64,000 nt of DNA from Microbulbifer marinus (GCF_900107725.1 NZ_FNQO01000001.1:558001-622000), one strand, 5' to 3'. Counted from the stretch's first letter, positions 22,817 through 32,609 are shown. A program made the numbers and translations. The notes: generated by a model from the sequence alone, not told the origin.

Positions 22817-23784
22817 CTTCCCGAGACGAGGAATTCAGGGATACGGCTTTCCAGCCAGTAAGTCGGGCGCCACAGGGAACCGCTGATAAAGCCGACATGA
22901 CCACCCTTCTCGCTGATCTGTAACTGCACGTCGGCGCTGACTTCCGCCTTGGCCGGCAGAGCCGATGGGCAGATAAACGGGTCGTCTACCGCGTTAATGA
23001 TCAGTGTTGGCACGCGGATATCCTTCAGCAGCGGCTTGCTGGACGCGCGGGTGTAGTAGTCGTCGACATCGCGGAATCCATGCAAAGGGGCGGTAAAGGC
23101 ATTGTCGAAGTGGCGGAAGTTTGCGAAATACGCGCCGTCATCCAGGTTAGGCAATGCTGCAGCCAGGTACGGATCACTGGCCTTCAGCCGCAGGCTTCGT
23201 CTCAGGCAGGCCAGAAGGTGACGCTGGTAAACGCGCGACAGGCCGCTGTTGATGCGCCGGCTGCAGGCGTGCAGGTCGAGCGGCGCCGACACCGCAACCG
23301 CAGCCGTAAGCGGGCTGCCCTGCCCGTCTTCCCCCAGCATCTTCAGCAGCACGTTGCCGCCCAGTGAATAGCCGACCGCGATCAGCGGTGTGTTCGGGAA
23401 CTGTGTCCTGAACTCACCCAGCAGCCAGCGCGGATCATCGCTATCACCGCTATGGTAGGCGCGCGGCAGCTTGTTCGGAATCCCGCCACAGCCGCGGAAA
23501 TGCATCACCGCCACCTGGTAGCCACGCCGCAGCAGTTCTTCCATCAGTCCCTGCGCATAGGGAGATGCGACAGAGCCCTCAAGACCGTGCAATACCAGTA
23601 CCAGTGGCGAGGCCGGATCGTCCTGCAGCAGTCGAGGAGTATGTACGGCGAGTCGGTCGCCATCTGGCGTCGTGTACCAGTGGCGATCCGTCTGAATCCA
23701 GGGCTCGGAGCGGTGAAAACGGGCAAATACCGTCTGCAGGTGACAATTAGCCAACCCTCTAGCGGGCGAGAACTTCTCGGTCAT
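22813..23784 (-). CDS. Alpha/beta hydrolase, YheT family
   Basis: A 323-residue alpha/beta hydrolase beginning with the YheT-family signature ARGLANCHLQTVFARF. LVLVLHGLEGSVASPYAQGL carries the oxyanion region, LIAVGYSLGGNVLLKML the nucleophile Ser elbow (GYSLGG), ILNAVDDPFICPSA-like TLIINAVDDPFI the Asp, and KGGHVGFISG the catalytic His. The physiological substrate of YheT proteins is unknown. It is convergent with arsC, sharing overlapping stop codons, so it is unlikely to belong to the arsenic genes. Confidence 0.9.
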   Translation of the reverse strand: MTEKFSPARGLANCHLQTVFARFHRSEPWIQTDRHWYTTPDGDRLAVHTPRLLQDDPASPLVLVLHGLEGSVASPYAQGLMEELLRRGYQVAVMHFRGCGGIPNKLPRAYHSGDSDDPRWLLGEFRTQFPNTPLIAVGYSLGGNVLLKMLGEDGQGSPLTAAVAVSAPLDLHACSRRINSGLSRVYQRHLLACLRRSLRLKASDPYLAAALPNLDDGAYFANFRHFDNAFTAPLHGFRDVDDYYTRASSKPLLKDIRVPTLIINAVDDPFICPSALPAKAEVSADVQLQISEKGGHVGFISGSLWRPTYWLESRIPEFLVSGS

Positions 23785-23968
23785 ACATCGGATCCAGCTT
23801 ACTCAGTGCGCACCTTAACGCGTTTTGCGGTGGAACCAAAGAACGGGGCCTTGCGGCTTAAGCAGTCGGAGGCCACCTATCGATTTTAACTATTCCCTGA
23901 TTACTCACCGGCTGGTGAGCGGAGTCTGGCGCAGAAATAGTGGAGTTTGGCGGTTATTTTGAGGGGTT

Positions 23969-24466
23969 CTATTCGGCTTCTTCCGGTTGCTCGACACGCG
24001 CATAAAAGCGGTAGTCGCCACCGCCCAAAAGCAGGTAGACATTATAGGGTTCGAACTCGCCACCTTTGTACATGCCCGGACTACCATCGGGCATGCCCGG
24101 TACGGCCAGGCCAAAACTGCCCTCCGGCGGGTCGGCGAGAAATTTGTTGATCAATCGCGCCGGGACGTGGCCTTCGAAAACATATTTGCCGCGCCACACC
24201 GCGGTATGGCAACCCCCCATGCCCTCTGGTACACCCCACCTCCCTTTCACCTCAGTCATATCGCCCCGATATGCCACCTCGGTCTGTATCCCGTTAGTGT
24301 TGAGATGCTCGATCCAATGCTTGCAGCAGAAACAAAACCGGTGCTTGTAAACAACGAAAGTGTTGTTATCAGTAGTGGCTGCGGGTTCTGCCGCGTAACT
24401 GACGGATGCGCAGAGCGAGGCGGCCAGCGCAAGCATGTAGAGCGTGAATTTAGCTGATCTGGGCAT
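23969..24466 (-). CDS. DUF411 metal-binding periplasmic protein
   Basis: A 165-residue exported protein. The signal peptide is FTLYMLALAASLCASVSYAA, with cleavage likely after SYA. The DUF411 core then follows: VVYKHRFCFCCKHWIEHL with a Cys-x-Cys-Cys cluster, GCHTAVWRGKYVFEGHVPA and GLAVPGMPDGSPGM. DUF411 proteins are linked with copper and other metal resistance. The ATG at 24466 lies inside the end of egtD (17-base overlap), so the two are co-transcribed. Why a metal protein sits with ergothioneine genes is unclear; ergothioneine itself binds copper. Confidence 0.87.
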   Translation of the reverse strand: MPRSAKFTLYMLALAASLCASVSYAAEPAATTDNNTFVVYKHRFCFCCKHWIEHLNTNGIQTEVAYRGDMTEVKGRWGVPEGMGGCHTAVWRGKYVFEGHVPARLINKFLADPPEGSFGLAVPGMPDGSPGMYKGGEFEPYNVYLLLGGGDYRFYARVEQPEEAE

Positions 24467-25412
24467 AGTGGACAGCGTAGCGTTGCTCGGAGTCACACCA
24501 GTGGCGTATCGGTGTGAATCCGGCGCTCGACAGCAGCCGGTTAAAGCCGGAAATTGAGTACTTGTGGCTATTTTCCGTGTGAATGGTTTCTCCTTCGGCA
24601 AACTCGAACTTTCTGCCCGCAATCTGCACGGTGTGGCTTTTCAGGCTGACAAGATGCATTTCCACACGCTGCCGCAGCGGGTGGTAAAAGGCGCGGTGGG
24701 CAAAATGGGCAAGATCGAAATTGGCATTCAACTCGCTATTGATACGAGCAAGAATGTTCTTGTTGAACTCCTCGGTAACATGCTCGCTGTCGCAATAGGC
24801 CCGCTCGAGTACGATGGAGTCTTTTACCAGGTCCGTGCCTATCAACAGACCATCACCGCGACTGAGCTTCGAGGCAAAAAACTCTAGTAGCACCTCGGCG
24901 TGTTCGGGAGTGAAATTGCCGATGGTGGAGCCGGGAAAAAACAGCACGCGCTTGCGTGGGGTTATGTCTTTCAGGCCCTGCCATACATCCGCCTGGGTGA
25001 AATCCCCAATGGAAGCCGTCACTTCGATGTTCGGCAGGCGGGCGGTTATCCGTGCCTTGGCCGCCAGCAGAATCTCCGGGGATATATCGATGGGGTAATA
25101 ACCGCTCGGAGCCTGCAGATGCTCGAGCAGTAACTCCACCTTCTCGCAGTTGCCTGCGCCGGGCTCGACGATCAGCGCACCGGGGCCAACCTGCTGCGCC
25201 ATGGCAGTGATATGTTCGCGAAAAATGGCCGCTTCGGTACGAGTCAGGTAGTAATCGTCCAGTTCACAGATTTGTTCGAAAAGTCGTGAACCTGCTTCAT
25301 CGTATAGATACTTGCACGGCAGTGTTTTCTGCTCTTCACTCAGCCCTGCCAACACATCTGTCAAGAAATCGCTGTTTTGTAGCTTGTCATCAGGAATGGG
25401 CGACACGGCCAT
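24450..25412 (-). CDS. egtD: L-histidine N(alpha)-methyltransferase EgtD
   Basis: A 320-residue SAM-dependent enzyme that trimethylates histidine to hercynine. The SAM motif ALIVEPGAGNCEKVELLLEH and FFPGSTIGNFTPEHAE, with the later HTENSHKYSISGF, match EgtD. It follows egtB directly: GGAG lies just before the egtB stop. GTG at 25418 has better spacing to this site than ATG at 25412; both are in frame. It is followed by a DUF411 gene with overlap. With EgtB this makes the two essential steps of ergothioneine synthesis. Confidence 0.94.
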   Translation of the reverse strand: MAVSPIPDDKLQNSDFLTDVLAGLSEEQKTLPCKYLYDEAGSRLFEQICELDDYYLTRTEAAIFREHITAMAQQVGPGALIVEPGAGNCEKVELLLEHLQAPSGYYPIDISPEILLAAKARITARLPNIEVTASIGDFTQADVWQGLKDITPRKRVLFFPGSTIGNFTPEHAEVLLEFFASKLSRGDGLLIGTDLVKDSIVLERAYCDSEHVTEEFNKNILARINSELNANFDLAHFAHRAFYHPLRQRVEMHLVSLKSHTVQIAGRKFEFAEGETIHTENSHKYSISGFNRLLSSAGFTPIRHWCDSEQRYAVHYAQIS

Positions 25413-25420
25413 ATTCACAT

Positions 25421-26704
25421 TCAGTCTCCTGCCAGACGGATTCCGGTAAATTGCCACGCTTGGTGCGGGTAGAAGAAATTGCGGTAACTCATGCGGATAT
25501 GCTCCGCCGGGGTAATACAGGATCCGCCCCTCAGGACTTTCTGATTGCACATAAACTTGCCGTTATATTCACCCACGGCATCGCTGCTCGCCCTGAATCC
25601 GGGGTATGGCAGGTAGGCGCTCGAAGTCCACTCCCATAGGTCCCCGAGGAACTGTGTCTGTCCGCGCCCGGCAGCGAGGGGCCGCAGGGCCCGTTTTTCT
25701 AGCAGGTTTGCGGTGGCCAGCTGATCCGGCCTGCGTAACTGGAAGGCTGCCGCTTCCCACTCGAATTCGGTGGGAAGGCGTTTGCCTGCCCAGCTCGCGT
25801 AGGCGTCGGCCTCGTAGAAACTGATATGGCAAACCGGCTCACTGTATGTAATGGGCTGAAGGCCGTGGAGAGTAAACTGAAACCAGCCTTCTTCTCTCTT
25901 TTGCCAATAGAGCGGATGTTTGCAGGCATTCTGCTGCACATGCGCCCAGCCGTCAGACAGCCACAGGCGCGGATCGCGATAGCCACCGTCCTCGATAAAT
26001 TCCAGGTACTCGCCATTGGTTACCAGTCGAGAGGCGATGGAAAAATCCTGCAGCAACTGTTGATGGGCCGGACTTTCGTTGTCGAAATAAAAATGTTCCC
26101 CCTCGCTGCCGATTCCGTAAACCCCACCGGCTACACGCAGCCAGCGCAGTTCTTCGGCCGGACCGGTATCTTCCTCTTCCTGCGTGGAATCACTGTAGCT
26201 GGGAAACGTGGGATTGATCGAGAAGGCGTGCTTGATATCCGTTAGCAGTAGCTCCTGATGCTGTTGCTCGTGATTGAGGCCAAGGGTGACCAGGGTTTCG
26301 AGCCCCTGGCTCAGGGGCTGCTCGTCCAGTAACTTCCCGATAAATTGGTCCACAGAGTGGCGATAGGCAAAGACACTATCGAGATCGGGACGCGACAACA
26401 TACCCCGCTGCGGGCGGCTAAACGGTGTGCCGAGGCTGTTGTAGTACGAGTTGAAGAGCTGGTGAAAGTCGGGGTCGAACTGGCGATAGTCGGGAAGATG
26501 TGGGCGCAGGACAAAAGTTTCGAAGAACCAGCTGGTGTGGGCCAGGTGCCACTTGGTCGGACTGGCATCGGGCATAGACTGCAATTGCATGTCTTCCGCC
26601 GATAGCGGATCCGCTAACTGCTCAGTCTCTCCGCGAACCCGTCTGTAACGTGAGAGGAGTTGTTGCTGAATTTCCGAATTTACCTCACCCGCCAGTATTG
26701 TCAT
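25421..26704 (-). CDS. egtB: Ergothioneine sulfoxide synthase EgtB
   Basis: A 427-residue non-heme iron enzyme joining a thiol donor to hercynine. It has an N-terminal DinB-like domain with the iron ligands in WHLAHTSWFFE (about 52-62) and HEQQHQE (H145, H149) and a C-terminal formylglycine-generating-type domain (YEADAYASWAGKRLPTEFEW, VLRGGSCITPAEHIRMSYRN). The ATG at 26704 is used; a TTG four codons upstream is less likely. It is first in the egtB-egtD-DUF411 unit. No egtC, egtA or egtE is nearby, as in other proteobacterial two-gene clusters. Confidence 0.94.
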   Translation of the reverse strand: MTILAGEVNSEIQQQLLSRYRRVRGETEQLADPLSAEDMQLQSMPDASPTKWHLAHTSWFFETFVLRPHLPDYRQFDPDFHQLFNSYYNSLGTPFSRPQRGMLSRPDLDSVFAYRHSVDQFIGKLLDEQPLSQGLETLVTLGLNHEQQHQELLLTDIKHAFSINPTFPSYSDSTQEEEDTGPAEELRWLRVAGGVYGIGSEGEHFYFDNESPAHQQLLQDFSIASRLVTNGEYLEFIEDGGYRDPRLWLSDGWAHVQQNACKHPLYWQKREEGWFQFTLHGLQPITYSEPVCHISFYEADAYASWAGKRLPTEFEWEAAAFQLRRPDQLATANLLEKRALRPLAAGRGQTQFLGDLWEWTSSAYLPYPGFRASSDAVGEYNGKFMCNQKVLRGGSCITPAEHIRMSYRNFFYPHQAWQFTGIRLAGD

Positions 26705-26847
26705 GGCAACTGCCAACTGCGATTAAATTCAATTGTTTGAAATGATCATACGCAGTTTTAGCGGGAATCCTATGAAATCGCCCGCAAAGAGGATCTATTC
26801 GGCGCCACTTTCTGTGACCCAAGGTGGCGTAAATAAGGGTGGCGCAA

Positions 26848-26877
26848 ATAAAAAAGGGGCCGGCGATTGCCGGCCCC
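26848..26877 (-). terminator. Rho-independent terminator of the TonB-dependent receptor gene
   Basis: A perfect 9-base stem GGGGCCGGC/GCCGGCCCC with a 4-base loop (26856-26877), followed on the minus strand by a run of T (AAAAAA on the plus strand), 31 bases after the receptor stop. Confidence 0.9.
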
Positions 26878-26907
26878 TACTCTCATCAGGCTGATTCAGC
26901 GACGCGC

Positions 26908-29517
26908 TTAGAAGCGGACGGTGAAATCCGCACCGTAAGTACGCGGCATGTAGCGCCAGGCGGGGCTGGCACCAATCGCTGCGCCGGTACCGCCGTAACC
27001 GCCGGCGATTTCCTCGTCGGTCGCATTCTGTACCCACAGGGCCGCGGCGTAGCGGTCAGAGGCACTGTTCCAGCCGGCACGCAGGTTCAGCAACTGGTAG
27101 TCGTCGATGATACGGCTCGGATCGGAGATAGAACCGATGCGCTCGTCAGTCCAGTTGTAGTCAGCACGCAGGCGCACATCCGCGCCGGAAGCCATGTCGA
27201 TGGTGTATTCGGCCATCACATTGAACTTGCTTTCCGGAGTGGAAACACGCGGTTGGCCGATCTTTTCTTCGGCGTCTGCAGGGGTTTCACCGATCGCCTC
27301 GATGTAGCCGTACTTGGTGAACTCGGTATCGAGGTAGGAGTAGTTACCGGCGATAAACAGGTTATCGGTAGCGGCCCACTGCACCTCGACTTCCGCACCG
27401 GTACCCTCGGCGTCGGAGTTACGCAGGTTGTAGCTGGGAATCGGAGAGCCGACCAGATCCAGCTCCTGCAGGTTGTTGTACTCGTAGCTGAATACAGAGG
27501 CATTCAGGCGCACACGGTTGTCGAACAGGCTGCTCTTCACACCGATTTCCAGGTTGACCACGTCTTCCTGGTCGAAGGACGGCTCAACGCCCGGGCCGAA
27601 GTTCAGGCTGTTGAAACCACCGGCCTTGAAGCCGTCAGCCAGGGACACGAAGGTCATGACGTCGTCGTTCCAGCGGTAGTCCAGCACGATACGGCCGGAG
27701 ATATCGCTCCAGCTGTCGTTCAGCTTGGAATCCAGCATCGGCTGACCGTTGTTGTAGAACGCCATACCGAACGGCTGCGCCGGCAGTTGCAGGGCCGGCA
27801 GCGGCAGAACGCCGATCACGTTGCCGTTCGCGTCCATCAGCGGTACGTTGCCACCGGTCAGTGCGATCGGGATCGCGTTCTGGTAGGCGGTCTGGATGGT
27901 GAAATCTTTCTCGTCGTAGGTGTAACGGGCACCGACGGTCAGGTCCATCTTGTCGGTCAGGCTCCAGGTAAAGTCACCGTAGACGGCGGTGGAGCGATAA
28001 TCACCGGTGTTCAGGACATTTTCGTTCCACGGCACATCGCCAGCGACCCAAGGCTGGAAGCCGGCCAGCAGCTGCATGGCCATCGCCTGGGAGTTCAGCA
28101 TGTTGCCGGTAATACCGGCGGGCGCGCCGAAGGCGGCCAGCAGCTGATCAACCTGGCCAGACTGCAACATCAGGTCATAGACGAAAGACGCGGCGGCGAT
28201 ACCTTCCAGGCCCAGATCCCTGTAATACTGGCGCTGCATAACGGCCAAGTCTTCCAGTTCAGTCTGGGTCAGCTCGGGGAAGTCGATTCCGGCCGCTTCT
28301 GCCTGAGCTTTCTGCGCCTCATAGGCCATTTTGGTACCTTCGTAAACCGCGAAGGATTCCAGTGAGCCAGAGGTGAAGTAGGCTTCGGTCAGGTGTTCCA
28401 GTTTCTCCTGCGAGTAGGAAGCGCCGACGGTCCACTTCAGGGTGTCGGTGGCGCCGTTCAGGCGGAATTCCTGTGAGAACTGTTCCTGCTCATCGAAGTT
28501 CGCGGAACCGAACATGTAATCCGGGTTGGCGGTGCCGTCCTCATCCTGCTGCAGGTGCGCATCGAACTTGCGGAACGCCGTGATGGAAGTCAGGGTAAAG
28601 TTTTCGAAGTCGCTGGTTACGGTCAGCGAGGTGCCGAACGAATCGCGGTCTTCGATAGTCGGGGTGTCCAGCGCGTAGTCGCCGAATACGTCGGTACCAC
28701 CGTCCAGCGCCTGCAGGCTCGGCACGATGCTGGAGCGCAGTGCACTGCCCTGGTCCATCACGCCGTAGTCGGCGCGCCACAGCACTTCGGTGCTGGCGCT
28801 CGGTTCCCACAGCAGGGAGGCACGGTAAGTCTGGGTGTCCTGGTTGCCGGCTGAGAAGCCGCCCGCCAGGTTGTCGGCGAAGGCATCGCGACGGTTGTTG
28901 GACGCGGTGAAGCGGCCGTACAGGTTGTCACTCAGCTGGCGATTCAGCAGCAGGTCAGAGGACTGGCGGCCATAGTTGCCGGCGGTCAGGCTCAGCTCGG
29001 CGGTATCGTCAGCCTGCGGCTTCTTGGTGATGATGTGGATGGCACCGCCGGTGGCATTGCGGCCGAACAGGGTACCCTGCGGGCCTTTCAGCACTTCGAC
29101 GCGCTCGATATCGGCCAGAGGCACTTCGGCGCCGGCGCCACGGCCAGTGTAGACACCGTCTACATAGACGGCTACGGCCGGGTCGGAGCCCACGGTAAAG
29201 TCGCCGGTTTGAATGCCGCGAATACTGTAAGTGGGCTGCAGCGGGGTGTCGTTATTCATCTCCACGCCCGGGGTGAATTTACCCAGGTCGGTGAGATTTT
29301 CCACACCCATTTCTTTCATGCTCTCGCCGGTAAAGGCAGAGATTGCAATAGGAACGTCCTGAAGGTTTTCCGCACGTTTCTGTGCGGTTACCACTACTTC
29401 CTCGATTTCCGCAGCGTAGGCTGTGCCGCTGATAGCAGTGGCAAAGGCAATGGCTCCAGAGAGGATGGACAGGCTGAATTGCCGGCTTTTACCGGTCTGA
29501 TCGGCATCGTGCATCAT
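26908..29517 (-). CDS. TonB-dependent outer-membrane receptor
   Basis: An 869-residue receptor. The signal peptide (LSILSGAIAFATAISGTAYA) is followed by a TonB box-like EIEEVVVTAQKRAENLQDVP, the plug domain to about residue 160 (SIRGIQTGDFTVGSDPAVAV, GPQGTLFGRNATGGAIHI), and a 22-strand type barrel ending in GADFTVRF. A long insert near 385-460 (EAQKAQAEAAGIDFPELTQT) is common in receptors of sphingomonads and marine gammaproteobacteria. Substrate is unknown; no Fur box was recognised. It is divergent from the penicillin-acylase family gene. Confidence 0.95.
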   Translation of the reverse strand: MMHDADQTGKSRQFSLSILSGAIAFATAISGTAYAAEIEEVVVTAQKRAENLQDVPIAISAFTGESMKEMGVENLTDLGKFTPGVEMNNDTPLQPTYSIRGIQTGDFTVGSDPAVAVYVDGVYTGRGAGAEVPLADIERVEVLKGPQGTLFGRNATGGAIHIITKKPQADDTAELSLTAGNYGRQSSDLLLNRQLSDNLYGRFTASNNRRDAFADNLAGGFSAGNQDTQTYRASLLWEPSASTEVLWRADYGVMDQGSALRSSIVPSLQALDGGTDVFGDYALDTPTIEDRDSFGTSLTVTSDFENFTLTSITAFRKFDAHLQQDEDGTANPDYMFGSANFDEQEQFSQEFRLNGATDTLKWTVGASYSQEKLEHLTEAYFTSGSLESFAVYEGTKMAYEAQKAQAEAAGIDFPELTQTELEDLAVMQRQYYRDLGLEGIAAASFVYDLMLQSGQVDQLLAAFGAPAGITGNMLNSQAMAMQLLAGFQPWVAGDVPWNENVLNTGDYRSTAVYGDFTWSLTDKMDLTVGARYTYDEKDFTIQTAYQNAIPIALTGGNVPLMDANGNVIGVLPLPALQLPAQPFGMAFYNNGQPMLDSKLNDSWSDISGRIVLDYRWNDDVMTFVSLADGFKAGGFNSLNFGPGVEPSFDQEDVVNLEIGVKSSLFDNRVRLNASVFSYEYNNLQELDLVGSPIPSYNLRNSDAEGTGAEVEVQWAATDNLFIAGNYSYLDTEFTKYGYIEAIGETPADAEEKIGQPRVSTPESKFNVMAEYTIDMASGADVRLRADYNWTDERIGSISDPSRIIDDYQLLNLRAGWNSASDRYAAALWVQNATDEEIAGGYGGTGAAIGASPAWRYMPRTYGADFTVRF

Positions 29518-29810
29518 CGCGTCCTCGCGTTTGTTGTTATAAAAGCGTGATGTTTTATGTGTCTAGTTTTTGTTATTGGGCGCCATCTTACGATCGAAAA
29601 GGTGGATTTAAAAGCCCGTTATGACTTTTTTCTAGTGACTGGTCAGTTCTGTATGGCGTGTAAATATGAATCGCGACTTTACTGGCATTTGATTCCTCAG
29701 AAAATCTGATTTTGTGACCGGCATTTGTCCCCCAGTAACTATTTTGGCGCGCGCGGCGATTGCTAAAATCACGCATTCCAGCAATTAAAATAACGCCCGA
29801 TGGAATCCCC
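29518..29810. other. Divergent promoter region, receptor/acylase
   Basis: A 293-base gap, relatively AT-rich, between divergent genes. No recognisable operator palindrome, riboswitch or small gene was seen; it presumably holds both promoters. Confidence 0.45.
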
Positions 29811-32168
29811 ATGGCCCAGAAATCCCCTATCGTCCGCCTGTTGCCGCGCATACTGATCGGCGCCTGTGTAGTTATCGTCGCAACAGTGCTTATTGCCTGG
29901 ACGTGGCTGCGACAGAGCCTGCCCGTCCTCGAGGGCACACTGGACACCGGCACGCTGAATACTCCGGCAACCATTTACCGGGATGCCCAGGGGATTCCGT
30001 TGATCCAGTCGGAGGATCGCAATAGCACGGCATTTGCACTGGGTTTTCTGCACGCCCAGGAACGCTTCTTCCAGATGGACCTGCTGCGGCGCAATTCCGC
30101 CGGAGAGTTGTCCGAGCTGGTCGGTGCGGCGGCACTGAAGCATGACAAGTCTGTGCGCCTGCACCAGTTCCGCAAGCGGGCCGAGCGCAACATCGCTGCC
30201 CTGCCAGAGGCCCAGCGCCGGCTGCTCAACCACTACGTCAAAGGGGTCAATTACGGCCTGCAACAACTGGATGCGAAGCCCTGGGAATACGCACTGCTCG
30301 GTAAAGAGCCCAAGCCGTGGACCAGCGCCGACAGCCTGCTGACTATCTTCAGCATGTACCTGACACTGCAGAGCCCCATCGGCAAGTTCGAGCTGCGCGA
30401 TACCGCGCTCGCGGAGCTGTTGCCGCAGGATCTCTACGAGTTCTATTTTCCCACCGGGGGCACCTGGGATGCGCCCCTGATCGGCGAGGCCCGCGGCCCC
30501 GTCACTATTCCCGAGACACCCATCGCCTCCCTGCTGAGTCAGGGCGATGTCATCGCCTACCAAGAGCTGGAGAGTGACGACAAGGTCTACGGCAGCAACA
30601 ACTGGGTTGTCGGCGGAGCGCTGACCGAGCACGGCGGTGCGATACTGGCGGACGACATGCACCTGGGTCTTAACGTTCCCAATATCTGGTATCGCGCTGG
30701 CTGGAACATTCCCGGCAGCGACAGGACGCTGCGCGGCGCTACCCTTCCCGGCGGCCCGATAGCGGTCGTCGGCAGCAACGGGCTGGTGGCCTGGGGCTTC
30801 ACCAATACCTTCGGCGACTGGGGCGATCTGATTCCCCTTGAGGTCAGCCAAGACGGCAAGCAGTACCGAACACCCGACGGCTGGCGCACTTTCGATATCG
30901 AGCGCGAATCCATCGCGGTAAAAGGCGGTGATGCAGAGACCCTGGAAGTCCGGAAGACCATCTGGGGGCCAGTGGTTACCGAGAACCACCGCGGTGTGCC
31001 GCTGGCCTATCGCTGGATTGCCCACGATGTCCGCGGCGCGAACCTGAACCTGCTGCGCCTCGAGGGTGTGACTTCCGCAGAAGAGGCTCTGGACCTGGGG
31101 CCGCAACTGGGCATTCCACACCAGAACCTGGTGGTCGGGGACAAGGACGGCCATATCGGTTGGACGGTAGGCGGCCCCATTCCGCGCCGCGTCGGGCTCG
31201 ACGGTAGCCGCTCGGTGTCCTGGGCAGACGGCAGCGCCTATTGGGACGGTTACCTGAGCGTCGAGGAGCAGCCACGGGTCTACGATCCGCCCTCCCACCG
31301 CATCTGGACCGCCAATGCGCGCACAATGGACAGTGATTTCCTGCGCACCATGGGCAACGACGGCTACGCACTAGGCGCGCGCCAGCAGCAGATCCGCGAC
31401 GGTCTGTTCGCGCGGGAACATTTCGATGAGCAGGCACTGCTGGACATTCAGCTGGATGATCGCGCCGTTTTCCTGCAACGCTGGCAGGAACATCTGCTCG
31501 CCCTGCTGGACGGACGGGACAGCTACCGCGAAGTGCGCGAGCAGGTGCGCAACTGGGGTGGCCGCGCCAGTGCCGACTCTGTCGGCTACCGGATCGTTCG
31601 CAACTACCGCCTCAAGTTCATGAAGATCACGACTGCGCCCATTCTCACTTATATGCGCCGCTATCAGCCGGAATTCTCGTTCGGCCCGATGAAGCGCCAG
31701 TTTGAATATGCACTCTGGGAAATGGTGCAGCAGGAGCCGGCGCAGTTATTGAATCCGGAATTTGAGTCCTGGCAGGCAGTGAAGCTCACTGCTCTGGACC
31801 AGGTGCTGGCAGAAATGGCCGCAGATGGTCGCCCGCTGGCGGAGCAGACCTGGGGCGCGGAGAATACGGCCCGTATTCGCCACCCGCTCGGCCGCGCGGT
31901 CGCCGCAGTCAATTGGCTCACCGAGATGCCGGCGGATCAGTTGTCGGGTGACACCCACATGCCGCGATTCCAGTCCCCTACACACGGCGCATCGGAGCGA
32001 ATGGTGGTCGCGCCGGGATATGAAGAGAACGCGATCTTCCACATGGCCACCGGCCAGAGTGCCCACCCGCTGTCGCCCTTCTTTGGCAATGGGCACAAAG
32101 ACTGGGTAGAGGGCAATCCGTCTCCGCTTACCGAGGGGGAAACTCGCTACACGCTGCGACTGCAATAA
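29811..32168 (+). CDS. Penicillin acylase family protein (Ntn hydrolase)
   Basis: A 785-residue precursor. An N-terminal membrane anchor or signal (LPRILIGACVVIVATVLIAW) is followed by the alpha region, and then by the autocatalytic cleavage site before S262 in YGSNNWVVGG, where Ser becomes the N-terminal nucleophile. The beta chain has DDMHLGLNVPNIWY, GLPIAVVGSNGLVAWGFTNT-like and NLVVGDKDGHIGW motifs of the family. Such enzymes cleave amides including beta-lactam side chains and acyl-homoserine lactones. The ATG at 29811 is used; an upstream TTG is not needed. Substrate unknown. Confidence 0.93.
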   Translation: MAQKSPIVRLLPRILIGACVVIVATVLIAWTWLRQSLPVLEGTLDTGTLNTPATIYRDAQGIPLIQSEDRNSTAFALGFLHAQERFFQMDLLRRNSAGELSELVGAAALKHDKSVRLHQFRKRAERNIAALPEAQRRLLNHYVKGVNYGLQQLDAKPWEYALLGKEPKPWTSADSLLTIFSMYLTLQSPIGKFELRDTALAELLPQDLYEFYFPTGGTWDAPLIGEARGPVTIPETPIASLLSQGDVIAYQELESDDKVYGSNNWVVGGALTEHGGAILADDMHLGLNVPNIWYRAGWNIPGSDRTLRGATLPGGPIAVVGSNGLVAWGFTNTFGDWGDLIPLEVSQDGKQYRTPDGWRTFDIERESIAVKGGDAETLEVRKTIWGPVVTENHRGVPLAYRWIAHDVRGANLNLLRLEGVTSAEEALDLGPQLGIPHQNLVVGDKDGHIGWTVGGPIPRRVGLDGSRSVSWADGSAYWDGYLSVEEQPRVYDPPSHRIWTANARTMDSDFLRTMGNDGYALGARQQQIRDGLFAREHFDEQALLDIQLDDRAVFLQRWQEHLLALLDGRDSYREVREQVRNWGGRASADSVGYRIVRNYRLKFMKITTAPILTYMRRYQPEFSFGPMKRQFEYALWEMVQQEPAQLLNPEFESWQAVKLTALDQVLAEMAADGRPLAEQTWGAENTARIRHPLGRAVAAVNWLTEMPADQLSGDTHMPRFQSPTHGASERMVVAPGYEENAIFHMATGQSAHPLSPFFGNGHKDWVEGNPSPLTEGETRYTLRLQ

Positions 32169-32218
32169 CTGGGCGCAGAGCGTCCGGGTCGGGATATCTG
32201 AAGGGTTCGCAATCGATG

Positions 32219-32244
32219 ACCGGTGCCGCGAACGCCGCACCGGT
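32219..32244. terminator. Hairpin between convergent genes
   Basis: Perfect 8-base arms ACCGGTGC and GCACCGGT enclose 10 bases in the 99-base convergent gap after the acylase gene. It lacks a T run, so intrinsic termination is uncertain. Confidence 0.4.
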
Positions 32245-32267
32245 TGTTAGCGCTGGCGTTGTCGCCG

Positions 32268-32540
32268 TCAGGCGGTTTCGTCGAGTATCGCGAATGACAG
32301 GAAAGAAGTGAGCAGACCGATAGCCAGCACAAAGGGCAGCAGCGGAAAGCAGAGCATCAGCAGACAGGTGCCAATCCATAGGTTTTTAACCCAGCTTCTT
32401 TTCAGGCGGTAGCGCCGGGAATAGCGGCGCGTGTGACTGTCTTCCTGACGCGGCACACAGAGTTCGCTTTCCCGCGGCAGGAAGAATCGCACTAAAAGAG
32501 TGCATTGAAACCGGATCAACGCCAACAGCATATCGAGCAC
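32268..32540 (-). CDS. Small hypothetical membrane protein, 90 aa
   Basis: The start MLDMLLALIRFQCTLLVRFF is hydrophobic, the middle is strongly basic (EDSHTRRYSRRYRLKRSW) and the C-terminus is a long hydrophobic span (LWIGTCLLMLCFPLLPFVLA and on). It is probably an inner-membrane protein. It lies 69 bases downstream of cysG on the same strand, so may share its transcript. I do not recognise a family. Confidence 0.62.
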   Translation of the reverse strand: MLDMLLALIRFQCTLLVRFFLPRESELCVPRQEDSHTRRYSRRYRLKRSWVKNLWIGTCLLMLCFPLLPFVLAIGLLTSFLSFAILDETA

Positions 32541-32609
32541 CCCTCGCCAACATCCCTTGGAGTATAGATGCTCGATATGAGGCGGCCCGGCGGGCTGGCG
32601 ATTGGGGAT

